Part shown: piece by piece, positions 18,486-26,988 of the stretch | How positions within the stretch are numbered: the first letter of the stretch is position 1 | How the letters are laid out: each line of letters begins with the position of its first letter | NCBI RefSeq assembly: GCF_002068095.1 | Contig: NZ_LWIG01000032.1 | Span: 1-41,369 of the forward strand | Length of the DNA stretch: 41,369 nucleotides | Reading direction: 5' to 3' | DNA from: Bradyrhizobium sacchari | GTDB lineage: Bacteria; Pseudomonadota; Alphaproteobacteria; Rhizobiales; Xanthobacteraceae | Program-made: the position numbers and the translations under genes | Notes under the pieces: generated by a model | What the model was told of the DNA's origin: nothing | The model's input: only the letters and a program-made list of their open reading frames with translations | Database searches by the model: none

Positions 18486-19757
18486 CTACTCCGACGCCAA
18501 AATCGTCCCCTCGACCTCGCCGAAGCCGACGCGATAGCCGTTGCCCTGGCACCAGCCGCGCATCACGAGGCTGTCGCCGTCCTCGAGGAACGAACGCCTG
18601 GCGCCGCCGGGCAGCTCGACCGGCTCGGTGCCGTTCCAGCTGATCTCGAGCAGGCTGCCGCGCTGGTTCTTCTCGGGGCCGGAGATGGTGCCGCTGCCTA
18701 AGAGATCGCCGACATTCATGGCGCAGCCCGATGAGGCGTGGTGCATCAATTGCTGCACCGAGGACCAGTACATGTACTTGAAATTGGTGCGGCTGATGCT
18801 GGCGGGCGCGCTGGCGCCCGCAGCGCGCAAGGACACGTCGAGCTCGACATCGTAGTTCTGCGGCCTCGTCTGCTTCAAATAGTCGAGCGGCACCGGCTCC
18901 TGCTCCGGTCCCTTCAGACGGAACGGCTCCAGCGCCTCGCGCGTCACCACCCACGGGCTGATCGAGGTCGCGAACGCCTTTGCGAGGAACGGGCCGAGCG
19001 GCACATATTCCCATTGCTGAATGTCGCGCGCGCTCCAGTCGTTGAGCAGCACGAAGCCGAAGATCATCTCCTCGGCCTCGCTCTCGCTCAGCATGCCGCC
19101 CATCGGCGACGGCTGGCCGATCACGACGCCCACCTCCAGCTCGAAATCGAGCCGCTTGCACGGCGCAAAGCTCGGCAGCTCGACATTCGGCGGCTTGAGC
19201 TGCCCGCGCGGCCGCTTCACCCTGGTGCCGGAGACCACGACGGTGGAGGCGCGGCCGTTATAGGCGATCGGCATGTGCAGCCAGTTTGGCTGCAGCGCAT
19301 TGTCCTTGCCGCGGAACATCACGCCGACATTGGTGGCGTGCTCCTTCGACGAATAGAAGTCGGTGTAGCCGGAGACCGCGAACGGCAGGTGCAGCCTTGC
19401 GTCCTGTATCGGCACCAGCGCCTGCCTGCGCAGCTCCTCATTGTCGCGCAGCTCAGGATGATCGTGCCGCAGCAGCTCGCTGATCCGCGCCCGCGTCTTG
19501 GTCCAGACCTTTGGCCCCAGCGCCATGAACGGATTGAGCGAGGGCCCGGAGAACACGCCGAGCGGGCCGACATCGAGCCGGGAATCTTGCTCGAGCTCCC
19601 AGAGATCGAGCACGTAATTGCCAATCGCCACACCGACCCGCGGCGTCGGATTGGCCGCGGTCGAGAACACGCCATAGGGCAGGTTCTGGATCGGGAAGTC
19701 TGAGGCAGGATCGACGTCGATGAAGGAACGGAGGCTGGGGTCGTTGGGGTGGGGCAC
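18486..19757 (-). CDS. fahA: Fumarylacetoacetase
   Basis: This enzyme hydrolyses fumarylacetoacetate to fumarate and acetoacetate, the last step of homogentisate breakdown. It has about 423 residues with the FAH fold. Metal and catalytic residues are visible: D133 (YTDFYSS), H140 (SKEHATNVG), E206 and E208 (FELEVG), and D240 (LNDWSARDIQ). I chose the GTG at 19757 because GGAG lies six bases upstream; a TTG at 19769 is in frame but lacks a site. It follows hmgA on the same strand with 114 bases between, filled largely by a REP-like palindrome that may lower or tune its expression. Confidence 0.96.
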   Translation of the reverse strand: MPHPNDPSLRSFIDVDPASDFPIQNLPYGVFSTAANPTPRVGVAIGNYVLDLWELEQDSRLDVGPLGVFSGPSLNPFMALGPKVWTKTRARISELLRHDHPELRDNEELRRQALVPIQDARLHLPFAVSGYTDFYSSKEHATNVGVMFRGKDNALQPNWLHMPIAYNGRASTVVVSGTRVKRPRGQLKPPNVELPSFAPCKRLDFELEVGVVIGQPSPMGGMLSESEAEEMIFGFVLLNDWSARDIQQWEYVPLGPFLAKAFATSISPWVVTREALEPFRLKGPEQEPVPLDYLKQTRPQNYDVELDVSLRAAGASAPASISRTNFKYMYWSSVQQLMHHASSGCAMNVGDLLGSGTISGPEKNQRGSLLEISWNGTEPVELPGGARRSFLEDGDSLVMRGWCQGNGYRVGFGEVEGTILASE

Positions 19758-19780
19758 ACAAGTCTCCAATGATTCTTGCC

Positions 19781-19860
19781 GTCATTCCGGGATGGTCCGA
19801 AGGACCAGACCCGGAATCTCGAGATTCCGGGTCCGATGCTCCGCATCGCCCCGGAATGAC
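19781..19860. repeat. REP-like palindromic element inside the hmgA-fahA operon
   Basis: It begins GTCATTCCGGG and ends CCCCGGAATGAC, with an inner 22-base perfect palindrome at 19810-19831 (CCCGGAATCTC and its complement). It fills most of the hmgA-fahA gap. Confidence 0.85.
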
Positions 19861-19871
19861 GATAGAGCAAA

Positions 19872-21218
19872 CTACGGCCGGCTCGGATCGAACCGCTTCT
19901 CCAGGCCCTTCCAGCAATCCGCGTAGTCGTCCTGAAGCGTCGAGGACTTCGCGGCGTGCGCGGTGACGCGCTGCGGGTAGCGGGTCTCGAACATGAAGGC
20001 CATGGTGCCGGTCAGCTTCACCGGCTTCAATTCGCCATTGCTGGCGTGCTCGAAGGCGTCGCGGTCGGGGCCATGCGGCAGCATGCAATTGTGCAAGGAG
20101 ATGCCGCCAGGGACGAAGCCCTGCGGCTTGGCGTCGTAGACGCCGTAGATCAGGCCCATGAACTCGCTCATGATGTTCATGTGATACCAGGGCGGGCGGA
20201 AGGTGTTGTCGGCCACCATCCAGCGCTCGGGGAAGATGACGAAGTCGATATTCGCCGTGCCGGCGGTCTCCGACGGCGAGGTCAGCACCGTGAAGATCGA
20301 GGGATCGGGATGATCGAAGCCGATCGCACCGACCGGCGAGAAGGTGCGCAGATCGTATTTGTACGGCGCGTAATTGCCGTGCCATGCGACGACGTCGATC
20401 GGCGAATGCGGCAACGCGGTCTTGAACAGCGAGCCGCCCCACTTCACGAACAGCTCGGTGGGCGTGTCCTTGTCCTCATAGTTCGCGACCGGCGTGAGGA
20501 AGTCGCGCGCATTAGCGAGGCAGTTGGCGCCGATCGGGCCGCGCTCCGGCAGCGTGAAGGCGCCGCCGTAGTTTTCGCAGAGATAGCCGCGTGCGGGACC
20601 ATTCGGAATCTCGACCCGGAACTTGACGCCGCGCGGGATCACCACGATCTCGCCGGGCTCGGCATCGATGCGACCGAACTCGGTGACGAGGCGAAGATTG
20701 CCCTGCTGCAGCACGAACATCAGCTCGCCGTCGGCATTGTAGAAATGCTGGTCCACCATCGACTTGGTGATGAGGTAGACATGCGCGGCCATGCCGGCCT
20801 GCGTATTGACGTCACCGGCCGTCGTCATGGTCTGCACGCCCTGAAGGAAGGTGACCTCCTCCTTCGGAAGCGGCGTCGGGTCCCAGCGCAGCTGCGCGAT
20901 CGGCAGATCGTATTCGTGGCACGGCGCCGAGCGCCACAACCCGGCATCGACCTTCTCGAAGCGACCGGAATGCTTCACCGATGGACGGATGCGATAGAGC
21001 CAGGAGCGCTCATTGGTGCCGCGCGGCGCGGTGAAGGGCGAGCCTGAGAGCTGCTCGGCATAGAGCCCGTAGGCGCAGCGTTGCGGCGAATTGCGCCCGA
21101 TCGGCAGCGCGCCCGGCAGCGCCTCGGTTTCGAAACTGTTGCCGAAGCCGGACATATAGCCCGGCGTCACCTGGGCCGAGCTTCGAACGATCTGATCAGG
21201 CGAGGTATTGATGTTCAT
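19872..21218 (-). CDS. hmgA: Homogentisate 1,2-dioxygenase
   Basis: This non-haem iron enzyme opens the homogentisate ring to give maleylacetoacetate. It has 448 residues, the normal family length. The iron ligands H346 and E352 ([14 protein letters not shown]) and H382 (NCMLPHGPD) keep the spacing of the human enzyme (H335, E341, H371). The ATG at 21218 starts two bases after the stop of the upstream metallo-beta-lactamase gene, and its ribosome site AGGAGGAGG lies within that gene's last codons, so the two are translationally coupled. Confidence 0.97.
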   Translation of the reverse strand: MNINTSPDQIVRSSAQVTPGYMSGFGNSFETEALPGALPIGRNSPQRCAYGLYAEQLSGSPFTAPRGTNERSWLYRIRPSVKHSGRFEKVDAGLWRSAPCHEYDLPIAQLRWDPTPLPKEEVTFLQGVQTMTTAGDVNTQAGMAAHVYLITKSMVDQHFYNADGELMFVLQQGNLRLVTEFGRIDAEPGEIVVIPRGVKFRVEIPNGPARGYLCENYGGAFTLPERGPIGANCLANARDFLTPVANYEDKDTPTELFVKWGGSLFKTALPHSPIDVVAWHGNYAPYKYDLRTFSPVGAIGFDHPDPSIFTVLTSPSETAGTANIDFVIFPERWMVADNTFRPPWYHMNIMSEFMGLIYGVYDAKPQGFVPGGISLHNCMLPHGPDRDAFEHASNGELKPVKLTGTMAFMFETRYPQRVTAHAAKSSTLQDDYADCWKGLEKRFDPSRP

Positions 21219-21220
21219 GA

Positions 21221-22177
21221 TTATCCTCCTCCTTGCAGGGCGGCCCACATTTCCTGGTCGCGCTTGTCGGTCCAGATCACGGGATCGTCGATTCCCGACG
21301 CTTCATCATAGGCGCGCGACACGTTGAACGGCAGGCAGTGCTCGTAGATGGCGAAGCTGTGGAATTTCGGATCCATCACCTCGCGCGTCGCCGCCATCGA
21401 TTCCTTTAAGCTGCGGCCCTTCGCGACCGAGATTTCGGCGGCGCCATAGAGCGAGGTGACGAAATCGCGCGTCATCGCGATGGCTTCGCGCACGGTGGCG
21501 GTGCCCTTGAGCGCATCGCCGCGCCCCGGCGCGATCGCCTTGGGATTGAAGTTGCGGATTTCGTTCAGCGTCATCGGCCATTCGCGCAGATGCGCATCGC
21601 CGCAATAGCAGGCCGAGTGGTATTCGATGAGGTCGCCCGAGAACATGACTTCGGCATCAGGCACCCAGGCGACGATGTCGCCGGAGGTGTGGCCTGCGCC
21701 GAGCTGCATCAGGCGCACCTCGCGTTTTCCCAGATAGATCGACATCTCGCCTTCGAAGGTCAGCGTCGGCCAGGTCAGGCCGGGAATGCTCTGCGCATCC
21801 TGGAACAGGCGCGGGAAGCGGCCGTATTCGGAATCCCAATCCTGCTTGCCGCGCTCTTCGATCAGACGATAGGTCTCCTGCGAGGCGACGATGCCCTGCG
21901 CCTTGTAGGCGGAGGCCCCGAGCACGCGCACGGCGTGATAGTGCGACAGCACGACATATTTGATCGGCTTGTCGGTGACCGCGCGTACGCGGTCGATCAC
22001 CTTGTTCGCCATCGCCGGCGTTGCCTGCGCGTCGAACACGAGGCAGCCGTCGTCGCCGACGATCACGGCCGTGTTCGGATCGCCCTCGGCGGTGAAGGCA
22101 TAGAGATCGGGGCCGATCTCGGAGAAGGTGATTGTCTTCTCGGAGAGATCGCCGGTGGATGCGAAATTCTTCGCCAT
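21221..22177 (-). CDS. Metallo-beta-lactamase-fold protein with degenerate metal motif
   Basis: This 318-residue protein has the MBL fold, but the HxHxDH signature reads HYHAVR: H79 and H81 remain, while the Asp and His of the second metal site are V83 and R84. The later ligands H163 (GAGHTSGD) and D182 (FSGDLI) are kept, so one metal site may survive. AAGGACC precedes the ATG. It lies between a DUF2783 gene (18 bases) and hmgA (two bases) in the homogentisate operon. Its role there is unknown; an isomerase, thioesterase or accessory activity is possible but not supported directly. Confidence 0.88.
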   Translation of the reverse strand: MAKNFASTGDLSEKTITFSEIGPDLYAFTAEGDPNTAVIVGDDGCLVFDAQATPAMANKVIDRVRAVTDKPIKYVVLSHYHAVRVLGASAYKAQGIVASQETYRLIEERGKQDWDSEYGRFPRLFQDAQSIPGLTWPTLTFEGEMSIYLGKREVRLMQLGAGHTSGDIVAWVPDAEVMFSGDLIEYHSACYCGDAHLREWPMTLNEIRNFNPKAIAPGRGDALKGTATVREAIAMTRDFVTSLYGAAEISVAKGRSLKESMAATREVMDPKFHSFAIYEHCLPFNVSRAYDEASGIDDPVIWTDKRDQEMWAALQGGG

Positions 22178-22195
22178 CAGTTGGTCCTTACAGGT

Positions 22196-22420
22196 TTATT
22201 GCTGTTGCTGTTGTTGCTGCTGGCCGTCGATCATGCGGCGCCTGGCGAGCCCGATCGCTTCCCGCAGGACTTCGATGTCCCCGATATGGTTGGCGAGGAT
22301 CAGCACCAGCGCCGCGTCGAAATCGGCGCTCTGCTCCTCCGTGAGACCGCGATGCGCCTCGACGATGGCGCGGAAGGCATCGTCGGGGCGCGCGAAGTTG
22401 GAGCTGGTGGAGAGCGGCAT
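22196..22420 (-). CDS. DUF2783 small protein with C-terminal polyglutamine tail
   Basis: This 74-residue helical protein resembles DUF2783, a short family of unknown function often encoded beside FAD monooxygenases and MBL proteins. Its last residues are an uninterrupted run of eight glutamines, encoded by mixed CAG and CAA codons, which is unusual in bacteria. I chose the ATG at 22420 because TTGAGG precedes it; a TTG at 22432 overlaps the upstream stop. It starts nine bases after the monooxygenase stop. Confidence 0.75.
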   Translation of the reverse strand: MPLSTSSNFARPDDAFRAIVEAHRGLTEEQSADFDAALVLILANHIGDIEVLREAIGLARRRMIDGQQQQQQQQ

Positions 22421-22428
22421 GCGAAACC

Positions 22429-24045
22429 TCAATTGAAGCCTTGAGCCCGCGACAGCGCGGCCGCAACCGACTCGCGCGTCGGATGGCGGAAGCGCGCGGC
22501 GACATAGCCGTCGGGCCTGAGCAGGTAAGTCGTCCCCGGCTCGGCGTCATAGCGCTTCGCCACGAGGCCCAGGGGATCGGCAAGTCCGCCGGCGCCGCCG
22601 ATGCGGATATCCCTGACACCGTCAGGCGCATCGATCGCGACGCCATTGCTGAACGACAGCAAGGCGAAGTCCATTCCCCCCTTGCGGAAGGCGTCCGTCA
22701 GATAGGCCTGATCGGCGACGGGGGCGTCGAGCATGGAACAGCCGGGACGGGGACCACCGGCCCACGCGTCCGCATCGGGTGACGACAGCGGCGTATCATA
22801 GCTGCACGGCACCGAGAGCCGGCCGCCATTGACCATGCGCTTGCCGAACTCGGTCTCCTTGGCCAGCGACAGCACCGCCTTGCGCAGCCGCGCCTCCTGA
22901 TGCGAGTTCGGCGCCATGAAGTCGGTCGAGCGCGTCGATTCGCGGATGTTCTCGTCGGCCGCCATGCTGCGTTCCACGTGATAGCTCTCCAGCAGGCTTG
23001 CGGGCGAGGTGCCGCGCAGCACACGGTCGAGCTTCCAGGACAGGTTCTCGGCGTCCTCGAGGCCGGAATTGGCGCCGCGCGCGCCGAAGGGCGAGACCTG
23101 ATGCGCGGAGTCGCCGGCGAAGATCACGCGGCCATGGATGAAGCGATCCATCCGGCGGCACTGGAATTTGTAGAGCGAGATCCACTCGAACTCGAACTTG
23201 TCGTGGCCGAGCATGCGCGCGATCCGCGGCCGCACGTTTTCGGGCTTCTTCTCGACCACAGGATCGGCATAGCGATTGAGCTGGAGGTCGATGCGCCAGA
23301 CGTCGTCGGGCTGTCGGTGCAGCAGCGCCGAACGTCCGGCATGGAACGGCGGATCGAACCAGAACCAGCGCTCGGTCGGAAATTCCGCGGTCATCTTGAC
23401 GTCGGCGATCAGGAACTGATCCTCGAACACCTGACCCGCGAATTCAGCGCCGACCATCTGCCGCAGCGAGGACCGCGCACCGTCGCAGGCGATGACATAT
23501 TGCGCGGTCAGGCGATAGGCGCCCTCCGGCGTTTCGATCGTTAGCAGCGCGGAATCGTTGCGCTGCTCGAGCGCCGTCACCTTGTTGCGCCACCGCAGGT
23601 CGATCCCGGGCAGTTCGTTGATGCGATCGACCAGATAGGCCTCGGCGTAATATTGCTGGAGGTTGATGAAGGCCGGCCGCTTGTGGCCGTCTTCCGGCAG
23701 GAGGTTGAACTGGTAGAGCTGGCACTCGCCGTGAAAGATTCGCCCGACGCTCCACACCACGCCCTTGTCGACCATGCGGTCGCCGACGCCGAGCCGGTCC
23801 CAATATTCCAGCGAACGCTTCGAGAAGCAGATCGCGCGCGAGCCTTCGCCGATGCGGTCGGCATCATCCAGAAGGACAACGCGCTGGCCGCGCTGGGCAA
23901 GATCAATCGCCAGCGACAGCCCGACAGGGCCCGCGCCGACGATCACGACCGGATGTTCCGCGGGCCTTGGCCCGGCGCGATCCTGATCGGGATGACGGCG
24001 ATAGCCGAACTGGGTTTTGGCCTGATGCGTATTGGCGCCCGCCAT
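22429..24045 (-). CDS. Class A FAD-dependent aromatic monooxygenase, MhpA-like
   Basis: This is an NAD(P)H-dependent flavoprotein hydroxylase of 538 residues. The Rossmann motif GAGPVGLSLA lies near residue 37, and the second FAD motif GRVIFAGDSAHQVSPFGARG is near residue 305. The overall plan resembles 3-(3-hydroxyphenyl)propionate hydroxylase (MhpA) and PheA, with a C-terminal thioredoxin-like tail. GAGG lies nine bases before the ATG. It is the first gene of the hmgA operon, so a substrate whose hydroxylation leads to homogentisate, such as a hydroxyphenylacetate, is plausible; this is inference. A divergent MarR gene lies upstream. Confidence 0.9.
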   Translation of the reverse strand: MAGANTHQAKTQFGYRRHPDQDRAGPRPAEHPVVIVGAGPVGLSLAIDLAQRGQRVVLLDDADRIGEGSRAICFSKRSLEYWDRLGVGDRMVDKGVVWSVGRIFHGECQLYQFNLLPEDGHKRPAFINLQQYYAEAYLVDRINELPGIDLRWRNKVTALEQRNDSALLTIETPEGAYRLTAQYVIACDGARSSLRQMVGAEFAGQVFEDQFLIADVKMTAEFPTERWFWFDPPFHAGRSALLHRQPDDVWRIDLQLNRYADPVVEKKPENVRPRIARMLGHDKFEFEWISLYKFQCRRMDRFIHGRVIFAGDSAHQVSPFGARGANSGLEDAENLSWKLDRVLRGTSPASLLESYHVERSMAADENIRESTRSTDFMAPNSHQEARLRKAVLSLAKETEFGKRMVNGGRLSVPCSYDTPLSSPDADAWAGGPRPGCSMLDAPVADQAYLTDAFRKGGMDFALLSFSNGVAIDAPDGVRDIRIGGAGGLADPLGLVAKRYDAEPGTTYLLRPDGYVAARFRHPTRESVAAALSRAQGFN

Positions 24046-24087
24046 ACACTAACCTCGGCTCTGGTCAGAACAGGACTGATCTGCTAG

Positions 24088-24107
24088 ATAGTCTCACGTG
24101 CAACTAT
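24088..24107. promoter_or_regulatory. Candidate MarR operator between monooxygenase and marR
   Basis: A 20-base imperfect palindrome has ATAGT and ACTAT at the ends and CACGTG in the centre; only one base pair step on each side breaks symmetry. It is 43 bases upstream of the monooxygenase and about 46 before marR, the usual place for a MarR site. Confidence 0.6.
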
Positions 24108-24153
24108 TTTGGACCGGAGCCGGCCGGCCGTCAACTGGAATTCGGAGCGAGCC

Positions 24154-24696
24154 TTGGCGAGGACATCCAGCGACATCGCGCTGAAGGGACAAGAGGCGAG
24201 CGAGACTTCTCCGCGACCGAAGACGCGGCTTGACCTGTTCAAGTTTGTGCCGTTCCGCCTCAACCGGCTGGCGGCGGAGGTGAGTTCCGCGCTCGCGGTC
24301 GAATATCAGGAGCGCCACGGTCTCGACATTCCGGCCTGGCGCGTCATCGCCACGCTCGGCTTCCGCAATGATGCCTGCAGCGCGCAGTACATCTCGCAGT
24401 GCACCCGCACGCACAAATCCACCATCAGCCGGGCGGTGACCACGCTGCTCAATGAGCAACTGATCGAGCGCGTCGAGAACGAAGCCGACCGCCGCGAATT
24501 CCGCCTGCAACTGACGAACAAGGGACGCGCGCTCTATGAAGAGCTGTTCCCGCAATTGCTGCGGCGTGAGGACGAGATCCTTGCCTGCCTCTCCGCGCAG
24601 GAGCGCAAGCAGCTCTCGGCCCTGCTCGGCAAGATCGAAGCGAGCCTCGATCTGATCCAGACCAGTGAAGAGGCGGATGCGAAACAGGCGTATTAG
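24154..24696 (+). CDS. MarR family transcriptional regulator
   Basis: This regulator of about 180 residues has a winged helix-turn-helix (about 55-130: ISQCTRTHKSTISRAVTTLLNEQLIERV, wing DRREFRLQLT). It probably represses the divergent monooxygenase-hmgA-fahA operon and responds to an aromatic intermediate such as homogentisate (inference). The start is uncertain: I favour TTG at 24154 because GGAGCGAGCC precedes it; an upstream TTG at 24109 is also in frame. The last 85 bases recur at 88% identity 0.9 kb downstream. Confidence 0.85.
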   Translation: MARTSSDIALKGQEASETSPRPKTRLDLFKFVPFRLNRLAAEVSSALAVEYQERHGLDIPAWRVIATLGFRNDACSAQYISQCTRTHKSTISRAVTTLLNEQLIERVENEADRREFRLQLTNKGRALYEELFPQLLRREDEILACLSAQERKQLSALLGKIEASLDLIQTSEEADAKQAY

Positions 24697-24757
24697 GGAC
24701 TCATAGAGGCGTGGACGTCGGCATTTCGGGGGCCGGTTAAGAAAGCTTGGTAGGCCC

Positions 24758-25501
24758 GTGACGGCACTGGCTTATATAGCGATGCTCCTTGCGGCGCTTA
24801 TCGCGACTCGCGCATACGCCGCTGACATAGGTTATTTGGCTCCCCCCGGCGTCGCGGCAAACGAGTTTCCTTCACCACAGCGTCCTGTTGCGCGGATCGT
24901 CAGCCCACGTCGCGCCGCCGAAGAGCGTCGCGACGCCCTCGATGAGGCCGGTCAAATCGCACGTGTTCTTGAACTGAAACCAGGCATGACAGTCGGCGAC
25001 ATTGGAGCAGGCGATGGCTACCACACGGTCAGGCTCTCGCACCTCGTCGCACCCGCCGGCTCTGTCGTTGCCGAGGACGTCACGCGGGATTACCTCATCG
25101 AACTCGCGAGGCGAACACAACGTCTGAAGTTGACGAACGTGCAATTCGCTCTCGGCGAACCACACGACCCGCGTCTACCCGCTTCCTCGCTGGATGCCGC
25201 AATCCTCGTGCACATGTATCACGAGATAGCCCAACCCTATGCCTTCCTCTACAACCTCGCACCCGCCTTGAAGCCGGGTGCGCGGGTCGGAATTGTCGAT
25301 CTCGAGCTTCCGACGTCGAAGCATGGCACGCCAATTGAGCTCTTGCGTTGCGAATTGACCGCCGTCGGCTATCGCGAGGTCGCCACACATAAGCTCGCAG
25401 GTGACGGAGGATATTTGGCGGTTTTCTCTCCGCCAGATGCAGCGGCTCGAAAATCTCCCCGCGATATCGTTGCTTGCAGGAATCCTGCCGGCGCTCGTTG
25501 A
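24758..25501 (+). CDS. Exported SAM-dependent class I methyltransferase
   Basis: This 247-residue protein has a signal peptide (hydrophobic residues 4-20, ending near RAYA-AD) followed by a class I methyltransferase domain: motif I VGDIGAGDGYH near residue 78, an acidic post-I region and LDAAILVHMYHEI. Exported methyltransferases of this type occur in proteobacteria but their substrates are unknown, and SAM supply outside the cytoplasm is unexplained. The start is a GTG with a weak upstream TAGG. Its codon use appears less GC-biased than that of its neighbours, and it is flanked by the marR tail duplication, both consistent with later arrival. Confidence 0.8.
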   Translation: MTALAYIAMLLAALIATRAYAADIGYLAPPGVAANEFPSPQRPVARIVSPRRAAEERRDALDEAGQIARVLELKPGMTVGDIGAGDGYHTVRLSHLVAPAGSVVAEDVTRDYLIELARRTQRLKLTNVQFALGEPHDPRLPASSLDAAILVHMYHEIAQPYAFLYNLAPALKPGARVGIVDLELPTSKHGTPIELLRCELTAVGYREVATHKLAGDGGYLAVFSPPDAAARKSPRDIVACRNPAGAR

Positions 25502-25583
25502 CACCTCACGCCAGTCGCCCGTCTCCGGAGACTGACGTGTCCGGAGAAAGGGCCAGACCGGAATTGCCGATTGAGACCCTGGC

Positions 25584-25668
25584 GCTCTCGGCCCTGCTCG
25601 GCGAGATCGAAGCGTGCCTCGATTTGATCCAGACCAGCGAAGAGCCCGACGCCAAGCAGGCGCATTAG
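25584..25668 (+). pseudogene. Degenerate second copy of the marR 3' end
   Basis: These 85 bases align without gaps to 24612-24696, the end of marR, with 10 differences by hand count, and end at the same stop codon. The rest of marR is missing: upstream sequence (25538-25583) is unrelated. The remnant encodes ALSALLGEIEACLDLIQTSE and then the stop-proximal tail. It marks a duplication that now brackets the methyltransferase gene. Confidence 0.85.
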
Positions 25669-25675
25669 CCCCGTT

Positions 25676-25778
25676 GTCATTCCGGGGCGCCGCAAAGCGG
25701 CGAGCCCGGAATCCATCGCCTCACCGGTTATGTCGATAAATGGATTCCGGGTTCGCGCTGCGCGCGCCCCGGAATGAC
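25676..25778. repeat. REP-like palindromic element, GTCATTCCGGGG family (long form)
   Basis: Ends GTCATTCCGGGG / CCCCGGAATGAC enclose a second inverted repeat, CCCGGAATCCA / TGGATTCCGGG. It lies between the marR remnant and the convergent lactonase gene. Confidence 0.85.
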
Positions 25779-25787
25779 GCTATCGCG

Positions 25788-26594
25788 TCACTTCGCAAAC
25801 GATCGCGTCGGCGGCAGATGCAGCGCCCAGGCATCGACCTTGTCGCTGGCGCGCGGATAGATCTCCGTCACGATCGGATCGTGGCCGGGGATGAACCTGT
25901 CAGGGTGGCCGGCGAGGCGCTCGATCGTCTCCCAGCCTTGCGCCATGTCGCCGACATTGTAGACGATCGGGAACGGGCTGCGGCGCTGCAGATTGGCGTA
26001 ATAGTGCGCGGCGTCGGAGGCCAGCACCACGGCGCCGCGCGCGGTCTCGACCTTGACCACCTGCAGGCCGTCGGAATGGCCGCCGACACGATGCACGGTG
26101 ACGCCGGGCGCGACCTCGCCGTCGCCCGAATAAAAGGTGACGCGCTCGCCATAGACATGGCGCACCATCTGCGTCACGTGCTCGACCGAGAACGGATGGC
26201 GCAGCAGGCCGTTGCACATGCAGCGCCCCGTCGCGTAGGCCATCTCGCGCTCCTGGAGATGGAAGCGCGCATTCGGGAAGCGATCGAGATTGCCGGCGTG
26301 GTCGTAATGCAGATGCGTCACGATGACGTCGCGGATGCTTGAGGCCGCAACGCCAAAGCGCTCGAGCGCATCGACCGGGTTGAGCGTCAGCTTGCGCGCC
26401 CGCGCGCTCGCCTCCTCGGCATTGAAACCGGTATCGACCAGGATCTCGCGGCCATGCCCTCGGATCAGCCAGACGAAATAGTCGAGGTCCTGCGCCGCGC
26501 TGTCATGCGGGTCGGGCGCCAGGAAGTTCATGCTGGGGGTGCGCGGCGACATCGTCGCGTAGCGCAGGGCGTAGATTTCGTAGACGTTTCCCAT
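25788..26594 (-). CDS. Metallo-beta-lactamase-fold hydrolase, AHL-lactonase-like
   Basis: This 268-residue soluble protein has a complete two-metal MBL site: THLHYDHAG gives H94, H96, D98 and H99, followed by a His in GGHSDG, an Asp in LASDAAHYY and a His in IPGHDP. Size and motif order match the AttM/AhlL group of N-acyl-homoserine lactone lactonases, including the Tyr after HLH and the ASDAxHYY stretch. Other lactones are possible substrates. The ATG at 26594 follows AAGAAGAG; a longer in-frame extension to 27233 is rejected. A perfect CRP-type site lies about 108 bases upstream, so cAMP control is possible. Confidence 0.85.
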   Translation of the reverse strand: MGNVYEIYALRYATMSPRTPSMNFLAPDPHDSAAQDLDYFVWLIRGHGREILVDTGFNAEEASARARKLTLNPVDALERFGVAASSIRDVIVTHLHYDHAGNLDRFPNARFHLQEREMAYATGRCMCNGLLRHPFSVEHVTQMVRHVYGERVTFYSGDGEVAPGVTVHRVGGHSDGLQVVKVETARGAVVLASDAAHYYANLQRRSPFPIVYNVGDMAQGWETIERLAGHPDRFIPGHDPIVTEIYPRASDKVDAWALHLPPTRSFAK

Positions 26595-26701
26595 GGCTCT
26601 TCTTTGCTTTTTTGTAAGGGGACCTGAACGAGCGGACGCACCAAGCCATCGTCCGCCACAAAGGTCAAACTCCTGAGGTTGCAATGGCGGCAAGCCTGCA
26701 A

Positions 26702-26717
26702 TGTGAGACCAATCACA
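26702..26717. promoter_or_regulatory. Perfect CRP-type binding site (TGTGA-N6-TCACA)
   Basis: TGTGA GACCAA TCACA matches the CRP consensus at all ten positions, and the arms extend to AATGTGA / TCACATT. It is 108 bases upstream of the lactonase start and about 187 bases upstream of the caspase-gene promoter. The CRP-type regulator encoded at 33785-34459 carries the matching recognition residues. Confidence 0.65.
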
Positions 26718-26888
26718 TTTTCGTCGCCATGAGTCTCCTAATGAGTCCCCCCTAACACGGCTCCAGCACGGAAGCTGCAATGCCCAATCAGGTCGCGTCG
26801 AGCACAAAGATGACAGCCCGTTCATGCCGATACCGGCGCACCCATGCGTTGCGGTCATTCGTCGCGATAATGCCGAATCTCCAAGCGG

Positions 26889-26917
26889 TTGACGCCCCCC
26901 TCCCCCGGTTTGATAAT
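26889..26917 (+). promoter_or_regulatory. Sigma-70-like promoter for the caspase-fold/TPR gene
   Basis: TTGACG and GATAAT are separated by 17 bases, close to consensus for both boxes and spacing. It lies 72 bases before the chosen start codon. Confidence 0.65.
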
Positions 26918-26988
26918 GCACTTTGCGTAAGTTAAGGTCGCCGCGGCGCAAGCTGGAACGGCGCCTTTTTGGCTGGACCGCGCTGATT

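Larger units (their letters stand above)
26595..26988. other. Divergent region between lactonase and pseudo-caspase genes
   Basis: This stretch of 394 bases holds no gene. It contains a perfect CRP-type palindrome (26702-26717) and a good sigma-70-like promoter reading toward the caspase-fold gene (26889-26917). Confidence 0.75.
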
